Assembly: GCF_019880245.1 (NCBI RefSeq)
Contig: NZ_CP082286.1
Location: 1,320,521-1,384,520, forward strand
Direction of reading: 5' to 3'
Source of the DNA: Halobaculum roseum
GTDB taxonomy: Archaea > Halobacteriota > Halobacteria > Halobacteriales > Haloferacaceae
DNA length: 64,000 nt
In this document: piece after piece, positions 1 to 7,615 of the stretch
How positions within the stretch are numbered: the stretch's first letter is position 1
Layout: every line of letters begins with the position of its first letter
The notes under the pieces: generated by a model
Seen by the model: only the letters and a program-made list of their open reading frames with translations
Told to the model about the DNA's origin: nothing
Databases searched by the model: none
Made by a program: the position numbers and the translations under genes

Positions 1-663
1 GACCGCGGGCGCGACTTCGCCGCCGCCAACGCCGAGGCGGTGTTCTGCTCGCAGCCGACCGAGCGCGGCGTCCGCGAGTACATGGACGACCTCCGCGAGC
101 GCGCCGCAGCGCTCGGACGCGACCCCGACGAGCTGGCGTTCTTCCCGGGCGTCGTCCCCGTCGTCGCCGAGACCGAGGAGGCGGCAGAGGCGAAGTACGA
201 GCGCCTGCTGGAGACGGTCGACGTGGAGGCGACGCTCGCGCTGCTGTCGGGCTTCCTCGACATGGACCTCTCCGAGCTCGACCCGGATCAGAAGATCGAA
301 CACATCGAGACCGACGCGATCCAGGGGACGATGAACGCGTTCACGAAGTCCGACCCCGACCGCGAGTGGACGGTGCGCGAGGTTGCGCAGTTCTCCGGGC
401 TCGGCACCACCTCGCCGGTCGTCGTCGGCACCCCCGAGCAGGTGGCCGACGAACTGCAGTACTGGCACGAGGAGGTCGGCGTCGCCGGCTTCAACGTGAA
501 GGAGGTGCTGCGCACCGGAAGTCTCGACGACGTGGTCGACCTCCTCGTGCCCGAGTTACGCGCGCGAGATCTGCTCGCGGAGCCGACCCCCGGCGAGACC
601 CTCCGGGGGCGACTGCTGGGCGACGGTCCCCGGCTGTCGGCGACACACCCCGCGCGGCAGTAG
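1..663 (+). CDS. FMN-dependent luciferase-like monooxygenase, NtaA/SnaA/DszA type (5' truncated by window edge)
   Basis: The frame is open from base 1, so only the C-terminal 220 residues are present and the start lies outside the window. The visible part resembles the end of nitrilotriacetate monooxygenase / pristinamycin synthase A / DszA-type flavin monooxygenases. It has the helical C-terminal insert and the characteristic GTPEQVADELQYW stretch, which in this family precedes the last beta strand of the TIM barrel. Such enzymes use FMNH2 from a partner reductase to oxidise small organic molecules in the cytoplasm. The substrate cannot be read from this fragment. The stop is a TAG at 661. 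No partner reductase lies downstream. Family assignment is fairly safe, specificity is unknown. Confidence 0.75.
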   Translation, partial: DRGRDFAAANAEAVFCSQPTERGVREYMDDLRERAAALGRDPDELAFFPGVVPVVAETEEAAEAKYERLLETVDVEATLALLSGFLDMDLSELDPDQKIEHIETDAIQGTMNAFTKSDPDREWTVREVAQFSGLGTTSPVVVGTPEQVADELQYWHEEVGVAGFNVKEVLRTGSLDDVVDLLVPELRARDLLAEPTPGETLRGRLLGDGPRLSATHPARQ

Positions 664-977
664 CTAAAATGAACCCCGCCGCTCCCGCAACGATCGCGGA
701 TCGCCTCGCTGGGGCGCGAGGCTCGCACGGCCGTCGGTTTCGGTCGGGGACGGTACGGCCGACGCCAACATCATTAAGTAGTCGCACCCGTTTGTGACAG
801 GTGACGCTTCGTCTGGAGGGCCGAAGCGTCAGCGGGGACCAATTCAGGGCGGAACGCGCGCCGCTCTTTTCACCGGCGCGCGTTCGGCCCACGTTTCACA
901 CGCTCGAGCCGCCGGTTCGTCCGTCGTCGTGTATCCGTGAACGAGTTACATCCGTGAACCGTCGAGCCGCGAACTCG
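664..977. other. Intergenic region with TATA-like box and two strong hairpins (possible small RNA or leader)
   Basis: No convincing protein gene is present. A TATA-like ATTAAGTA lies at 773-780. About 25 bases later a perfect 9-bp stem begins (803-811 pairing with 822-830, 10-base loop). It is followed by a perfect 11-bp stem (853-863 with 874-884, 10-base loop CTCTTTTCAC). A short direct repeat ATCCGTGAAC occurs twice near 935-957. The spacing from TATA-like box to first stem fits a transcript starting at about 800 on the plus strand. This is inference from layout; there is no match to a known RNA family that I recognise. Confidence 0.45.
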
Positions 978-1166
978 TCACCCGTCAGTGGGCGGGTTGC
1001 GGAACACGCCGTCGGCGATGGCGAGGCCGCCGACGGCCGAGCCGGCGGGCGCCGTCAGCCGGAACGGCACGCCGAGGCCGACCGTCGCGACGACGGCCGC
1101 GAGCAGGCTCACGCCGATGAGCGCGAGGAGCACGTCCGCACGCGACGGCCCGTCGACCGGGAGCAT
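978..1166 (-). CDS. Small two-helix membrane protein, hypothetical
   Basis: This 62-residue protein has two hydrophobic stretches, about residues 12-32 and 38-52, joined by a short loop containing Pro and Arg. It begins MLPVDGPSRAD and ends in a polar tail. Small membrane proteins of this layout are common in haloarchaea but I do not recognise the family. It stands alone: the hairpin-bearing intergenic region lies on its 3' side, and the tautomerase on its 5' side is divergently oriented. Coding is supported by the coherent amphipathic pattern and typical haloarchaeal codon choice. Function unknown. Confidence 0.6.
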   Translation of the reverse strand: MLPVDGPSRADVLLALIGVSLLAAVVATVGLGVPFRLTAPAGSAVGGLAIADGVFRNPPTDG

Positions 1167-1255
1167 AGTAATTACATCTAATTAGAGACGGAAACCGCTT
1201 TGGGTCGCTTCCGACTCGCCGGAACAGGTAGGTCGGTCGGGGGCCACCCCCGAAC

Positions 1256-1627
1256 GTGCCACACCTCCAGTTCGACACGGACGCCGACCCGACCCCTGAG
1301 GAGAAGGAGGCGCTCGCCGCCGCCGTCACGGACCTGTACACCGATCACATGGAGACGACCGCCGGCCACGTCGCCGTGACGATCCGCGACCGCGGGCCGG
1401 CGGACCTCCAGCTCGGTCGCGCGGTCGACGGTCCGCTCGTGTTCCTCGACGCGGACATCCGCGAGGGGCGCCCGTTCGAGTTGAAGCGGGCGTTCGCGCT
1501 CGCGACGATGGAGTACCTGATCGACGAGTGGAACGTCCCCGAGGAGAACCTGAAGGTGACGTTCACCGAGCACGCCGCCGAGGGGATGATGGGCTACGAT
1601 CGCGTCGGCGGCGACTGGGAGGGGTAG
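1256..1627 (+). CDS. Tautomerase-superfamily protein (4-oxalocrotonate tautomerase/MIF-like)
   Basis: The protein has 123 residues and starts at a GTG directly followed by a proline codon (MPHLQF). In this superfamily the initiator Met is removed and the exposed N-terminal Pro acts as catalytic base, so the position of the start codon is functionally decisive. The length is about twice that of the shortest 4-OT subunits, as in MIF/CHMI-like members with two beta-alpha-beta units. The C-terminal half (AFALATMEYLIDEWNVPEENLKVTFTEH region) fits the second unit. The natural substrate of haloarchaeal members is not established. It is a single gene, followed by the cytochrome-b-like membrane protein 65 bases on. 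Confidence 0.75.
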   Translation: MPHLQFDTDADPTPEEKEALAAAVTDLYTDHMETTAGHVAVTIRDRGPADLQLGRAVDGPLVFLDADIREGRPFELKRAFALATMEYLIDEWNVPEENLKVTFTEHAAEGMMGYDRVGGDWEG

Positions 1628-1692
1628 CTCGCGGCGGCGGAAACTGCGAGCGACCGTAACCGATACCGGGAGCGCGAACGAACGGAGCCGCG

Positions 1693-2205
1693 ATGCCCTC
1701 CAACGTCTCACGCGACGGTACAGTCGTCGCACTCGAAACGGCGCTGCTCGCGGTCGTCGCCGCGGCGGTGGCGACCGACCTCGTCCTGTTCGCCCGGCTC
1801 ACGCCGCAGTCGCTCGCGGAACCGATCCGGCTCCTGCTGGCCGCCGGCGCTGGGATCGCCGCGTCGCTCGCGGTCGCCGCCGGCGTCGCCGACGGGCGTC
1901 CCCTCGTCGCCGTCGGGGCGGTCGCCGCCGTTCCGATCGCCGGACTGTACGCCTACACCGGGCTGTTGCTCCCGTGGACGCAGCTGTCGTTCGTCCTCGG
2001 GCAGATCGGCGTCGAACTGACGCTCTCGGTTCCGGTGCTCGGAAGTGTGCTGGCTGACGCCCTGTTCGGGGGGTTCACCCTCTCGCAGGCGACGCTGGAG
2101 CGCGCGTATCGGGTCCACTACGGGCTCGTCGTCGCCGTCGCGGTCGTCGTCGCCGGACGGACGACGATGCTGCTTCGCGGCCGGATCGATTCGAGCCCGG
2201 CGTGA
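1693..2205 (+). CDS. Cytochrome-b-like membrane protein lacking most haem ligands
   Basis: This is a 170-residue protein with about four to five hydrophobic helices. Residues 86-150 reproduce the helix C to helix D landmarks of cytochrome b/b6: LLLPWTQ at 91-97, PVLG at 114-117, then TLERAYRVH at 134-142, the usual TLxRFxxxH signature. His142 occupies the position of one haem ligand, but it is the only histidine in the protein. The helix B pair and the second helix D ligand are absent, and the N-terminal amphipathic region is short. I infer an ancient offshoot of the cytochrome b fold that probably cannot bind two b haems. No Rieske or cytochrome c partner is adjacent. The role is unknown. 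Confidence 0.6.
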   Translation: MPSNVSRDGTVVALETALLAVVAAAVATDLVLFARLTPQSLAEPIRLLLAAGAGIAASLAVAAGVADGRPLVAVGAVAAVPIAGLYAYTGLLLPWTQLSFVLGQIGVELTLSVPVLGSVLADALFGGFTLSQATLERAYRVHYGLVVAVAVVVAGRTTMLLRGRIDSSPA

Positions 2206-2219
2206 GAAGTCGGTCGTCG

Positions 2220-2280
2220 TGGTTCGAGGGAGCGAAGCTCCCTCGTCATCACGAAAGGCGCGAAGCGCCTTTCGAACGAC
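2220..2280. repeat. Double-hairpin element, copy 1
   Basis: Layout: TGGTTCGA, then hairpin GGGAGCGAAGCTCCC, then linker TCGTCATCACGA (2243-2254), then hairpin AAGGCGCGAAGCGCCTT, then TCGAACGAC. The same scaffold with different hairpin sequences lies at 60314-60378. Both stems stay fully complementary although their bases differ between copies, which suggests structural rather than sequence conservation. It abuts the tRNA-Leu fragment array. Confidence 0.7.
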
Positions 2281-2295
2281 TACGCTCCTCGTGAC

Positions 2296-2528
2296 TGCGA
2301 GGGAAGGGATTTGAACCACGTCGAGACGTGCTCGCTCCGCTGCGCGCGTCTCGTCTACTTCAAATTCCTTCAGAACGACATTCACGGCTCTCACGTGCGT
2401 TCGAGCCGGAATGCGAGGGAAGGGATTTGAACCACGGTCGGACGTGCTCGGCTCGCGTCGCTCGCCTGTGCGCGACCTCCCTGATTCAAATCCTTCCGTG
2501 GCGATTCGGGGGGCTTCGCCCCCACTCA
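2296..2528. repeat. Two partial copies of the tRNA-Leu 3' end in tandem
   Basis: A 22-bp block beginning TGCGAGGGAAGG is identical at 2296-2317, 2413-2434 and at the 3' end of the real tRNA-Leu (2529-2550). It corresponds to the acceptor stem, T arm and discriminator base on the minus strand. The first two copies share three further bases (ACG), then continue with a GACGTGCTCG motif and an inverted, degenerate version of the T-arm sequence (near 2353-2366 and 2483-2496), so each can fold on itself. Neither can form a complete tRNA. Such arrays usually mark repeated integration at a tRNA gene; that reading is inference. Confidence 0.75.
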
Positions 2529-2613
2529 TGCGAGGGAAGGGATTTGAACCCTCGAACCCCTAAGGGAGCGGATCTTAAGTCCGCCGCTTTTGGCCTGGCT
2601 CAGCCACCCTCGC
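2529..2613 (-). tRNA. tRNA-Leu (anticodon TAA)
   Basis: The minus strand folds into an 85-base class II tRNA. The acceptor stem GCGAGGG pairs with CCCTCGC and the discriminator base is A. The anticodon loop CTTAAGA gives anticodon TAA. There is a long variable arm (CTCCCTTAGGGGTTCGAG region) and a T loop containing TTCAAAT. The long variable arm and A73 agree with leucine identity. There is no visible intron. CCA is not encoded. It sits between the fragment array and the start of the peptide-binding lipoprotein gene on the other strand. Confidence 0.93.
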
Positions 2614-2747
2614 GCGGGTCGTCGTTTCGCCGGACGGAGGAAGTGGATTTCGGTCGCCCGCCGGGGACGCTTGCTGGTGCTCCGAGGTGCAGGACAGCTC
2701 TGCGGCGACCGACGGATGAAAACGTGCGTACGAATATCGTCGGAGTC

Positions 2748-4403
2748 GTGAGCGACAACACCGACGGAACGCTCGATGCGGTCACGCGGCGGCGAGTCCT
2801 CGCGGGCGCCGGTACCGCGGGCGCGCTCGGCCTCGCCGGCTGCACCGGCGGATCGGATGACGGCGCCTCCGGAAGCGACGCGACAGAGACGACCGGAACG
2901 AGCGAGGACGGGACGACCACCGCGACGGCGGGCGGCGGGACGTTGAACTTCGCGCAGTCGAAGTCGCCGCTGGATTTCGACCCGCTGAAGGCCAACGACG
3001 TTCCCTCGCTGCAGGTCGTCGAACGGCTCTTCGACAGCCTCTACACGTACGGCGAGGGAACCGAGCTCGTTCCGAAGCTGGCGGCCGCCGAGCCGGAGGT
3101 CAACGACGACGCCACCGAGTACGTCGTCGAGCTTCGCGACGGTGTCACCTTCCACAACGGCGAGCCGATCACCGCCGAGGACGTGAAGTACTCCTTCCTC
3201 GCCCCGGGACGCGAGGAGACCTCGAACGGCTCGGAGTTCACGATGATCGACTCCATCACCGTCGTCGACGAGCGGACGGTCCGGTTCGACCTGGAGTACC
3301 CCTTCGGGCCGTTCCGCCACAAGCTCGCGTGGTCGCCGGTGCCGAAGGCGTACCGCGAGGAGAACAAGCAGTCGTTCAACCGCGACCCAGTCGGCTCCGG
3401 GCCGTTCACGCTGGAGTCGGCCACCGAGGGCGACGAGGTCGTCATGGAGCGCTGGGATGAGTACCACGGGAGCGCGCCGAGCGTCGAGGAGGTCGTCTTC
3501 GGCGTCGTCGAGGAGCCGACGACGCGGGTGACGACGCTGAAGAACGGCGAGTTCGACGTCGTCCAGACGGTGCCGCCGAAGCTGTACTCGACCGTGGAGA
3601 ACCAGGAGGGATCCTCCGTCGCGGAACGCCAGGGGCTGGGCTACTACTACCTGGCGTTCAACTGTAACGAGGGGCCCACCGCGGACCCGAAGGTCCGCGA
3701 GGCCATCGACTACGCGGTCTCGATGGACGACGCCGTCGCGAACTACATCGAGCCCGCCGGCACGCGCATGACCGCGCCGATGCCCGAGACGGTCACCGAC
3801 GCCTGGGACCTCCCGACCGACGAGTGGGCGGACATCCCCCACGACAAGGACACGGACATGGCCGCCCAGCTGCTTGAGGAGGCCGGGGTTTCCAAGGACT
3901 ACTCCTGGAAGATCATCGTCCCGCCGGACGACAAGCGCGAACAGATCGGCATCTCCGTCGGCAACGGGCTTCAGGAGGCCGGCTGGAGCAACGTCGAGGT
4001 GCAGCGGCTCGACTGGGGCGCGTTCCTCGACCAGTACTCCACCGGCAACGAGGACGACTACAACATGTACACGCTCGGCTGGGTCGACGAGTTCGACCCC
4101 GACGGCTACCTCTACTACATGTTCCACCCGGACGTGGAAGGCGAGACCAACGGCTGTTACTACCGCAACGAGGCGGTCGCCGACAAGCTGACGCAGGCGC
4201 GACGGTCGGCCGACCGCGAGGAGCGCAACCGGCTCTACGCCGAGGCGACGACGACGATCCTGGAGGACCGGGCGCACCTGCCCGCGTACAACCTCAAGAA
4301 CAGCTTCGGCGTGCGAGACGCCGTCGAGGGGTTCCGTCCCCACACCGTCGCCGGCATCAACCCGCGGCTGGCCGGCGAGGAAACCGTCAGCCTGAACGAC
4401 TGA
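2748..4403 (+). CDS. Dipeptide/oligopeptide-type ABC transporter substrate-binding lipoprotein
   Basis: The chosen GTG start gives 551 residues opening with a twin-arginine signal (RRRVLAGAG, residues 14-22) and a lipobox LAGC at Cys32, followed by a Ser/Thr/Gly linker. This is a typical haloarchaeal Tat lipoprotein anchored outside the membrane. The mature part is a family 5 solute-binding protein, shown by the early strand around FDPLKAND, the EPITAEDVKYSF segment, the DPVGSGPF motif near residue 215 and the C-terminal LPAYN. Reading further upstream would cross the tRNA-Leu, so a longer start is excluded. No permease or ATPase gene is adjacent, so it is an orphan binding protein in this window. 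The ligand is probably a peptide or similar compound, not determined. Confidence 0.88.
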   Translation: MSDNTDGTLDAVTRRRVLAGAGTAGALGLAGCTGGSDDGASGSDATETTGTSEDGTTTATAGGGTLNFAQSKSPLDFDPLKANDVPSLQVVERLFDSLYTYGEGTELVPKLAAAEPEVNDDATEYVVELRDGVTFHNGEPITAEDVKYSFLAPGREETSNGSEFTMIDSITVVDERTVRFDLEYPFGPFRHKLAWSPVPKAYREENKQSFNRDPVGSGPFTLESATEGDEVVMERWDEYHGSAPSVEEVVFGVVEEPTTRVTTLKNGEFDVVQTVPPKLYSTVENQEGSSVAERQGLGYYYLAFNCNEGPTADPKVREAIDYAVSMDDAVANYIEPAGTRMTAPMPETVTDAWDLPTDEWADIPHDKDTDMAAQLLEEAGVSKDYSWKIIVPPDDKREQIGISVGNGLQEAGWSNVEVQRLDWGAFLDQYSTGNEDDYNMYTLGWVDEFDPDGYLYYMFHPDVEGETNGCYYRNEAVADKLTQARRSADREERNRLYAEATTTILEDRAHLPAYNLKNSFGVRDAVEGFRPHTVAGINPRLAGEETVSLND

Positions 4404-4409
4404 CGGCCC

Positions 4410-4751
4410 TCACCAGTCGACGCTCAGGGTGCCGTCGCCGTGGGGGTCCGGCGACAGCTCCTCGTCGGTCCGGCGGTCGACGACGTGGATACAGCCGACG
4501 TCCTTCTTCGCGGGGCACACCTCCGCCGCGCGGATGTTCTCCTCCAACTCGTCCTCGCCGATGTAGTACGACTTCGGCTTCGCCATCCCGCTGGCGATGT
4601 CCATCTCCCAGTTGTCCGCGACCTCCGCGCACTTGCCCGCGCCGAAGCAGGCGTTCGCCTCGAAGATGATCTTGTACGGCTTCTCCTCCACCGGCGGCCC
4701 GTCGCCGCCGACGTCGCTGGCGGTCTGTACCTCCGCGTCGAGGTCGCTCAT
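4410..4751 (-). CDS. Ferredoxin, single-cluster ([3Fe-4S]/[4Fe-4S]) type
   Basis: This 113-residue protein has an acidic N-terminal extension typical of halophiles. The cluster motif is Cys35-FGAGK-Cys41 with a distant Cys79-Pro. The central position of the usual C-x2-C-x2-C motif is Ala38, as in bacterial ferredoxins that carry a [3Fe-4S] centre and serve cytochromes P450 or oxygenases. A further Cys87 follows in VGCIHVVD. It is a soluble electron carrier and the partner is unknown. Its stop lies 6 bases from that of the convergent peptide-binding lipoprotein gene. Longer upstream readings in this frame lack a plausible start. Confidence 0.8.
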   Translation of the reverse strand: MSDLDAEVQTASDVGGDGPPVEEKPYKIIFEANACFGAGKCAEVADNWEMDIASGMAKPKSYYIGEDELEENIRAAEVCPAKKDVGCIHVVDRRTDEELSPDPHGDGTLSVDW

Positions 4752-4941
4752 ACCCGACGTTCCGCCCCGGGCGACTTTCGTCTGTCGGTGCCCGGATCCA
4801 TGCGTCGGCGGCGGCGACGACGATGCACGGCCGGTTGCGTCGACGATGCACGGGCGAGAACGTCGACGACTCCGGTGGGGAGTCACATCCGCACGGGAAC
4901 GGCCGACGCGTTTTTTCGCTCGGCCCGCAAGCGACGCGGTA

Positions 4942-5946
4942 GTGAGCGACGCCCCCGACGACACGATGCGCGAGCGGGCCGGGACGAGCCGGCTGAAACT
5001 GTGGCTCCTCGTCGACGCCGACCGGTGGCTCGTCGCCGCCGGCTTCCTCGCGGCGGTGTTCGTGCTGCTGTTCGCCACCGGCGTCCTCGCCCCCGGCGCG
5101 GCGACGCTGCTCACCGACGGCGACCCCATCGAGACCGCGTTCCAGCCGCTCATCGGGGGGACGATCACCGTCGTGACGCTCGTGCTCACGCTGAACCAGC
5201 TCGTGCTCTCCCAGGAGTTGGGCGCCGTCGGCGACCAGCGCGAGCGTATGGAGGGCGCGACGGAGTTCCGCCGCGACGTGGCCGACACGCTCGGCCGCGA
5301 CGTGATGCCGCCCGAGCCGGCGGCGTTCCTCCGCGAGCTGGTGATCGCCGCCGGCCAGCGCGCCGACGACGTGGACGAGGCGCTGGCGGACGACGAGGAG
5401 CTGGCCGACGACGCCGCGCGGCTCGTCGACAGCGTCCGCGGCAACGCCGAGACCGTCGGCGAGAACCTCGACGACGCGCAGTTCGGCACCTTCGCCGTCG
5501 TCTCGGCGGCATTGAACTTCAACTACTCGTGGAAGCTGTACGAGTCACGGCGCCTGCGCGCCAGCCACGACCTCACCGACGAGCAGGACGAGGCGCTGTC
5601 GGCGCTGGGGGACGTGTTGGAGCTGTTCGGCCCCGCCCGCGAGCACTTCAAGACGCTGTACTTCCAGTGGGAGCTGGTCGACCTCTCGCGGTCGGTGCTG
5701 TGGGCGGCGGTGCCGTCGCTCGTCATCGCGTTCGGGTCGGTGCTGTACCTCAGCGCGCTCGTCCCCGGCGCGCCCGCGACGGGGGTGTACCTCGCGGGAC
5801 CGCTCGTCGTCAGCCTCGTCGCCGCGGTCGGGCTGCTCCCGTTCGCCATCCTGCTGTCGTACGTGCTCCGCATCGCGACGGTGACGAAACGGACGCTCTC
5901 GATCGGCGCGTTCACGCTCCGCGAGACGACCCCGAACGACGACTGA
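4942..5946 (+). CDS. Four-helix integral membrane protein, paralogue of the protein at 22576
   Basis: The protein has 334 residues from a GTG start. The N-terminal half has two membrane segments (about 33-56 and 74-98), with the conserved stretch ITVVTLVLTLNQLVLSQELG at the second. A soluble, Asp/Glu-rich helical region (residues 100-245) follows, then two more membrane segments (about 250-275 and 280-312). The gene at 22576-23577 has the same length, helix order and matching landmarks (INQLVLS, REHFKTL/RQFFKTL, a final SIGAF/SVGPF tail). I do not know a function. The large loop between helix pairs could be cytoplasmic. A T-run at 4912-4917 lies in its upstream region. Confidence 0.7.
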   Translation: MSDAPDDTMRERAGTSRLKLWLLVDADRWLVAAGFLAAVFVLLFATGVLAPGAATLLTDGDPIETAFQPLIGGTITVVTLVLTLNQLVLSQELGAVGDQRERMEGATEFRRDVADTLGRDVMPPEPAAFLRELVIAAGQRADDVDEALADDEELADDAARLVDSVRGNAETVGENLDDAQFGTFAVVSAALNFNYSWKLYESRRLRASHDLTDEQDEALSALGDVLELFGPAREHFKTLYFQWELVDLSRSVLWAAVPSLVIAFGSVLYLSALVPGAPATGVYLAGPLVVSLVAAVGLLPFAILLSYVLRIATVTKRTLSIGAFTLRETTPNDD

Positions 5947-6043
5947 ACCGGATCGGCGACCGACGTGAGACGGAGAGACGGGGAGGAGAAAACGGGAAAC
6001 AGAGAGGGGAAGCAGAGGGAGCGATCGGGGGAGCGGGAGCGCG

Positions 6044-6895
6044 CTACTTCGAGTTGTCCGACTCCTCCTGCTGGAGCTCCTCGAGCTCCGCCTCGACCTC
6101 CTCGTCGGGCACGTCCTCGGCATCGACCGCGGCGTCGGCCTCGACATCGGCGTCGGCGTCGACCGCCGCCTCGCCGCCGTCGTCCGACTCCGCGGACTCC
6201 TTCCCCATCTCCGCGCGCAGCGTTTCAAGCTCGGCGTCGACCTCGCGGTCGGTGCGCCCGGACTGCAGTTCGCGGTCGATCTCGTCCTCGTCGGAGAGCG
6301 CGTCGTCGAAGGCGCCGGTGTCCTGCAGCTCGTCCATCGCCTGCGAGCGCGCCTCCATCTCCTCGGTGCGTTCCTCGGCGCGCTCGATCGACCGGCTCAC
6401 GTCGGCCATCTCGTCGCCGACGCCCGACATCGCCTCCGACACCCGCGTCGACGCCTCCGCGGCCTCGTAGCGCGCCTTCATCGTCTCCTTCTTGGTCTTG
6501 AACTCGTCGATGCGGCCCTGCAGCTCGTCCTTCTTGTCGACCAGCTGGTCCTGGGTGTCCTGCAGCTCGGCGATCTGCGTCTCCAGGTCCTCGATCTGGT
6601 TCATCTTCGACTTCTTCTTCTCCAGCGCCTTGCGCGCGAGGTCGTCGCGGTCCTGCTGGACCGCCTCCCGCGCCTGCTCGTTGTGCTTCTCGACGTTCTC
6701 CTCAAGCCGGCGCTTCTGGATCTCCAGGCGCTTCTTCTGGGTCGTCAGGTCGGCGATGCCCTGTTTCACGTCCTGCAGCTCGTCGCGCATCTGTTCGTAG
6801 CTGTAATCGAGCGTCTCCGTCGGGTCCTCCGCCCGGTTGAGGATCGAGTTGATCTTCGAGCGGATGACGTAGGAGGTGCGCGAGAGGATACCCAT
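6044..6895 (-). CDS. pspA: PspA/IM30 (ESCRT-III superfamily) membrane-stress protein
   Basis: This 283-residue, almost wholly helical protein begins MGILSRTSYVIRSKINSILN, matching the amphipathic N-terminal helix of the PspA/Vipp1 family, followed by DPTETLDYSYEQM. A long coiled coil with heptads rich in Lys, Glu and Gln runs to about residue 200. The last 80 residues are very acidic and Ala/Asp rich, an extension common in haloarchaeal versions. PspA-like proteins assemble into membrane-remodelling rods or rings and protect membranes under stress; this role is known for the family, not shown here. The gene is monocistronic; an alpha/beta hydrolase gene diverges from it 93 bases upstream. Confidence 0.88.
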   Translation of the reverse strand: MGILSRTSYVIRSKINSILNRAEDPTETLDYSYEQMRDELQDVKQGIADLTTQKKRLEIQKRRLEENVEKHNEQAREAVQQDRDDLARKALEKKKSKMNQIEDLETQIAELQDTQDQLVDKKDELQGRIDEFKTKKETMKARYEAAEASTRVSEAMSGVGDEMADVSRSIERAEERTEEMEARSQAMDELQDTGAFDDALSDEDEIDRELQSGRTDREVDAELETLRAEMGKESAESDDGGEAAVDADADVEADAAVDAEDVPDEEVEAELEELQQEESDNSK

Positions 6896-6988
6896 AGCCC
6901 GGAGTAAGTGAACTGGCCGTATAAATCTCACCCGAACGAGAGGACGCCACCCGCTACCGTTTTGACTCGCGCGGGCGGAGCCGCCGAC

Positions 6989-7615
6989 GTGACTGACGTA
7001 CTCGTTCCCGGGGGCCGCGACGTTCGGGGATCGCTCGACCGCGCGAGCGAGGCCGAGCGAGGCGACGCCGACGCGGAGGCCGACCCCGACACCGACGCCT
7101 GCGTCGTGGCGTGCCCGCCCCACCCGCAGCACCGCGGCCACCGCGGCGACGAGCGCCTCCGTGCGGTCTCCGACGTGCTGACCGCCGGCGGCGTCGACTG
7201 CCTCCGGTTCGACTACGGCGACTGGGACGAGGGGTACGGCGAGCGCGCCGACGCCCGCAACGCAGTCGCGTGGGCCGGGGAGCGCTACGAGCGCGTCGGG
7301 CTGTTCGGCTTCAGTTTCGGGGGGTGCCTGGCCCTGCAGGTGGCCTCGGAGGGCGACGCCGACGCCGTCTCCGCGCTCGCGCCCACGGCCCGTCTCGCCG
7401 ACGACCTCGACGCGGTCGCGGCGATGGACGACCTCGACTGCCCCGCGCAGGTGGTGTTCGGCACCCGCGACGACACCGCCGACTGGGAGCCGGTGGTCGA
7501 ACGCGCGCGGGAACTCGGGTTCGACCTTCGGGAGTTCTCCGCCGACCACTTCTTCGTCGGGCAGGCGGGCAAGGTCGGCGACGCGGTCGGGGAGTGGCTA
7601 CTCGGCGAGTTGTGA
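6989..7615 (+). CDS. Alpha/beta hydrolase (dienelactone hydrolase-like)
   Basis: The protein has 208 residues from a GTG start. The nucleophile elbow GFSFGG places Ser109 as catalytic nucleophile. Asp161 in FGTRDD and His187 in FSADHFF complete a classic triad in the expected order and spacing. An early HPQHRGHRGDERL segment corresponds to the region that shapes the oxyanion hole. Such proteins hydrolyse esters or lactones, but the substrate is unknown. The last 18 bases overlap the tail of the convergent membrane protein gene. A longer N-terminus is possible but the GTG at 6989 gives the usual start of the fold. Confidence 0.8.
   Translation: MTDVLVPGGRDVRGSLDRASEAERGDADAEADPDTDACVVACPPHPQHRGHRGDERLRAVSDVLTAGGVDCLRFDYGDWDEGYGERADARNAVAWAGERYERVGLFGFSFGGCLALQVASEGDADAVSALAPTARLADDLDAVAAMDDLDCPAQVVFGTRDDTADWEPVVERARELGFDLREFSADHFFVGQAGKVGDAVGEWLLGEL

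Noticed and set aside
801..1181. 126-codon plus-strand frame after the first hairpin
   Set aside because: Starts inside a hairpin, overlaps the real small membrane gene on the other strand, and has shadow-type composition.
2328..2747. N-terminal extension of the peptide-binding protein upstream to 2328
   Set aside because: It would be translated across tRNA-Leu and its fragments (giving EGRDLNPRTPKG-like peptides seen falsely in many genomes); the Tat signal begins correctly at the GTG at 2748.
2526..4343. 600-codon open frame antisense to the peptide-binding lipoprotein gene
   Set aside because: Typical high-GC shadow frame, Arg/Val/Leu-rich without domains, and it also crosses the tRNA.
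4440..6470. Long plus-strand open frame over ferredoxin, membrane protein and pspA
   Set aside because: Arg-rich shadow of three real genes; no coherent domains.
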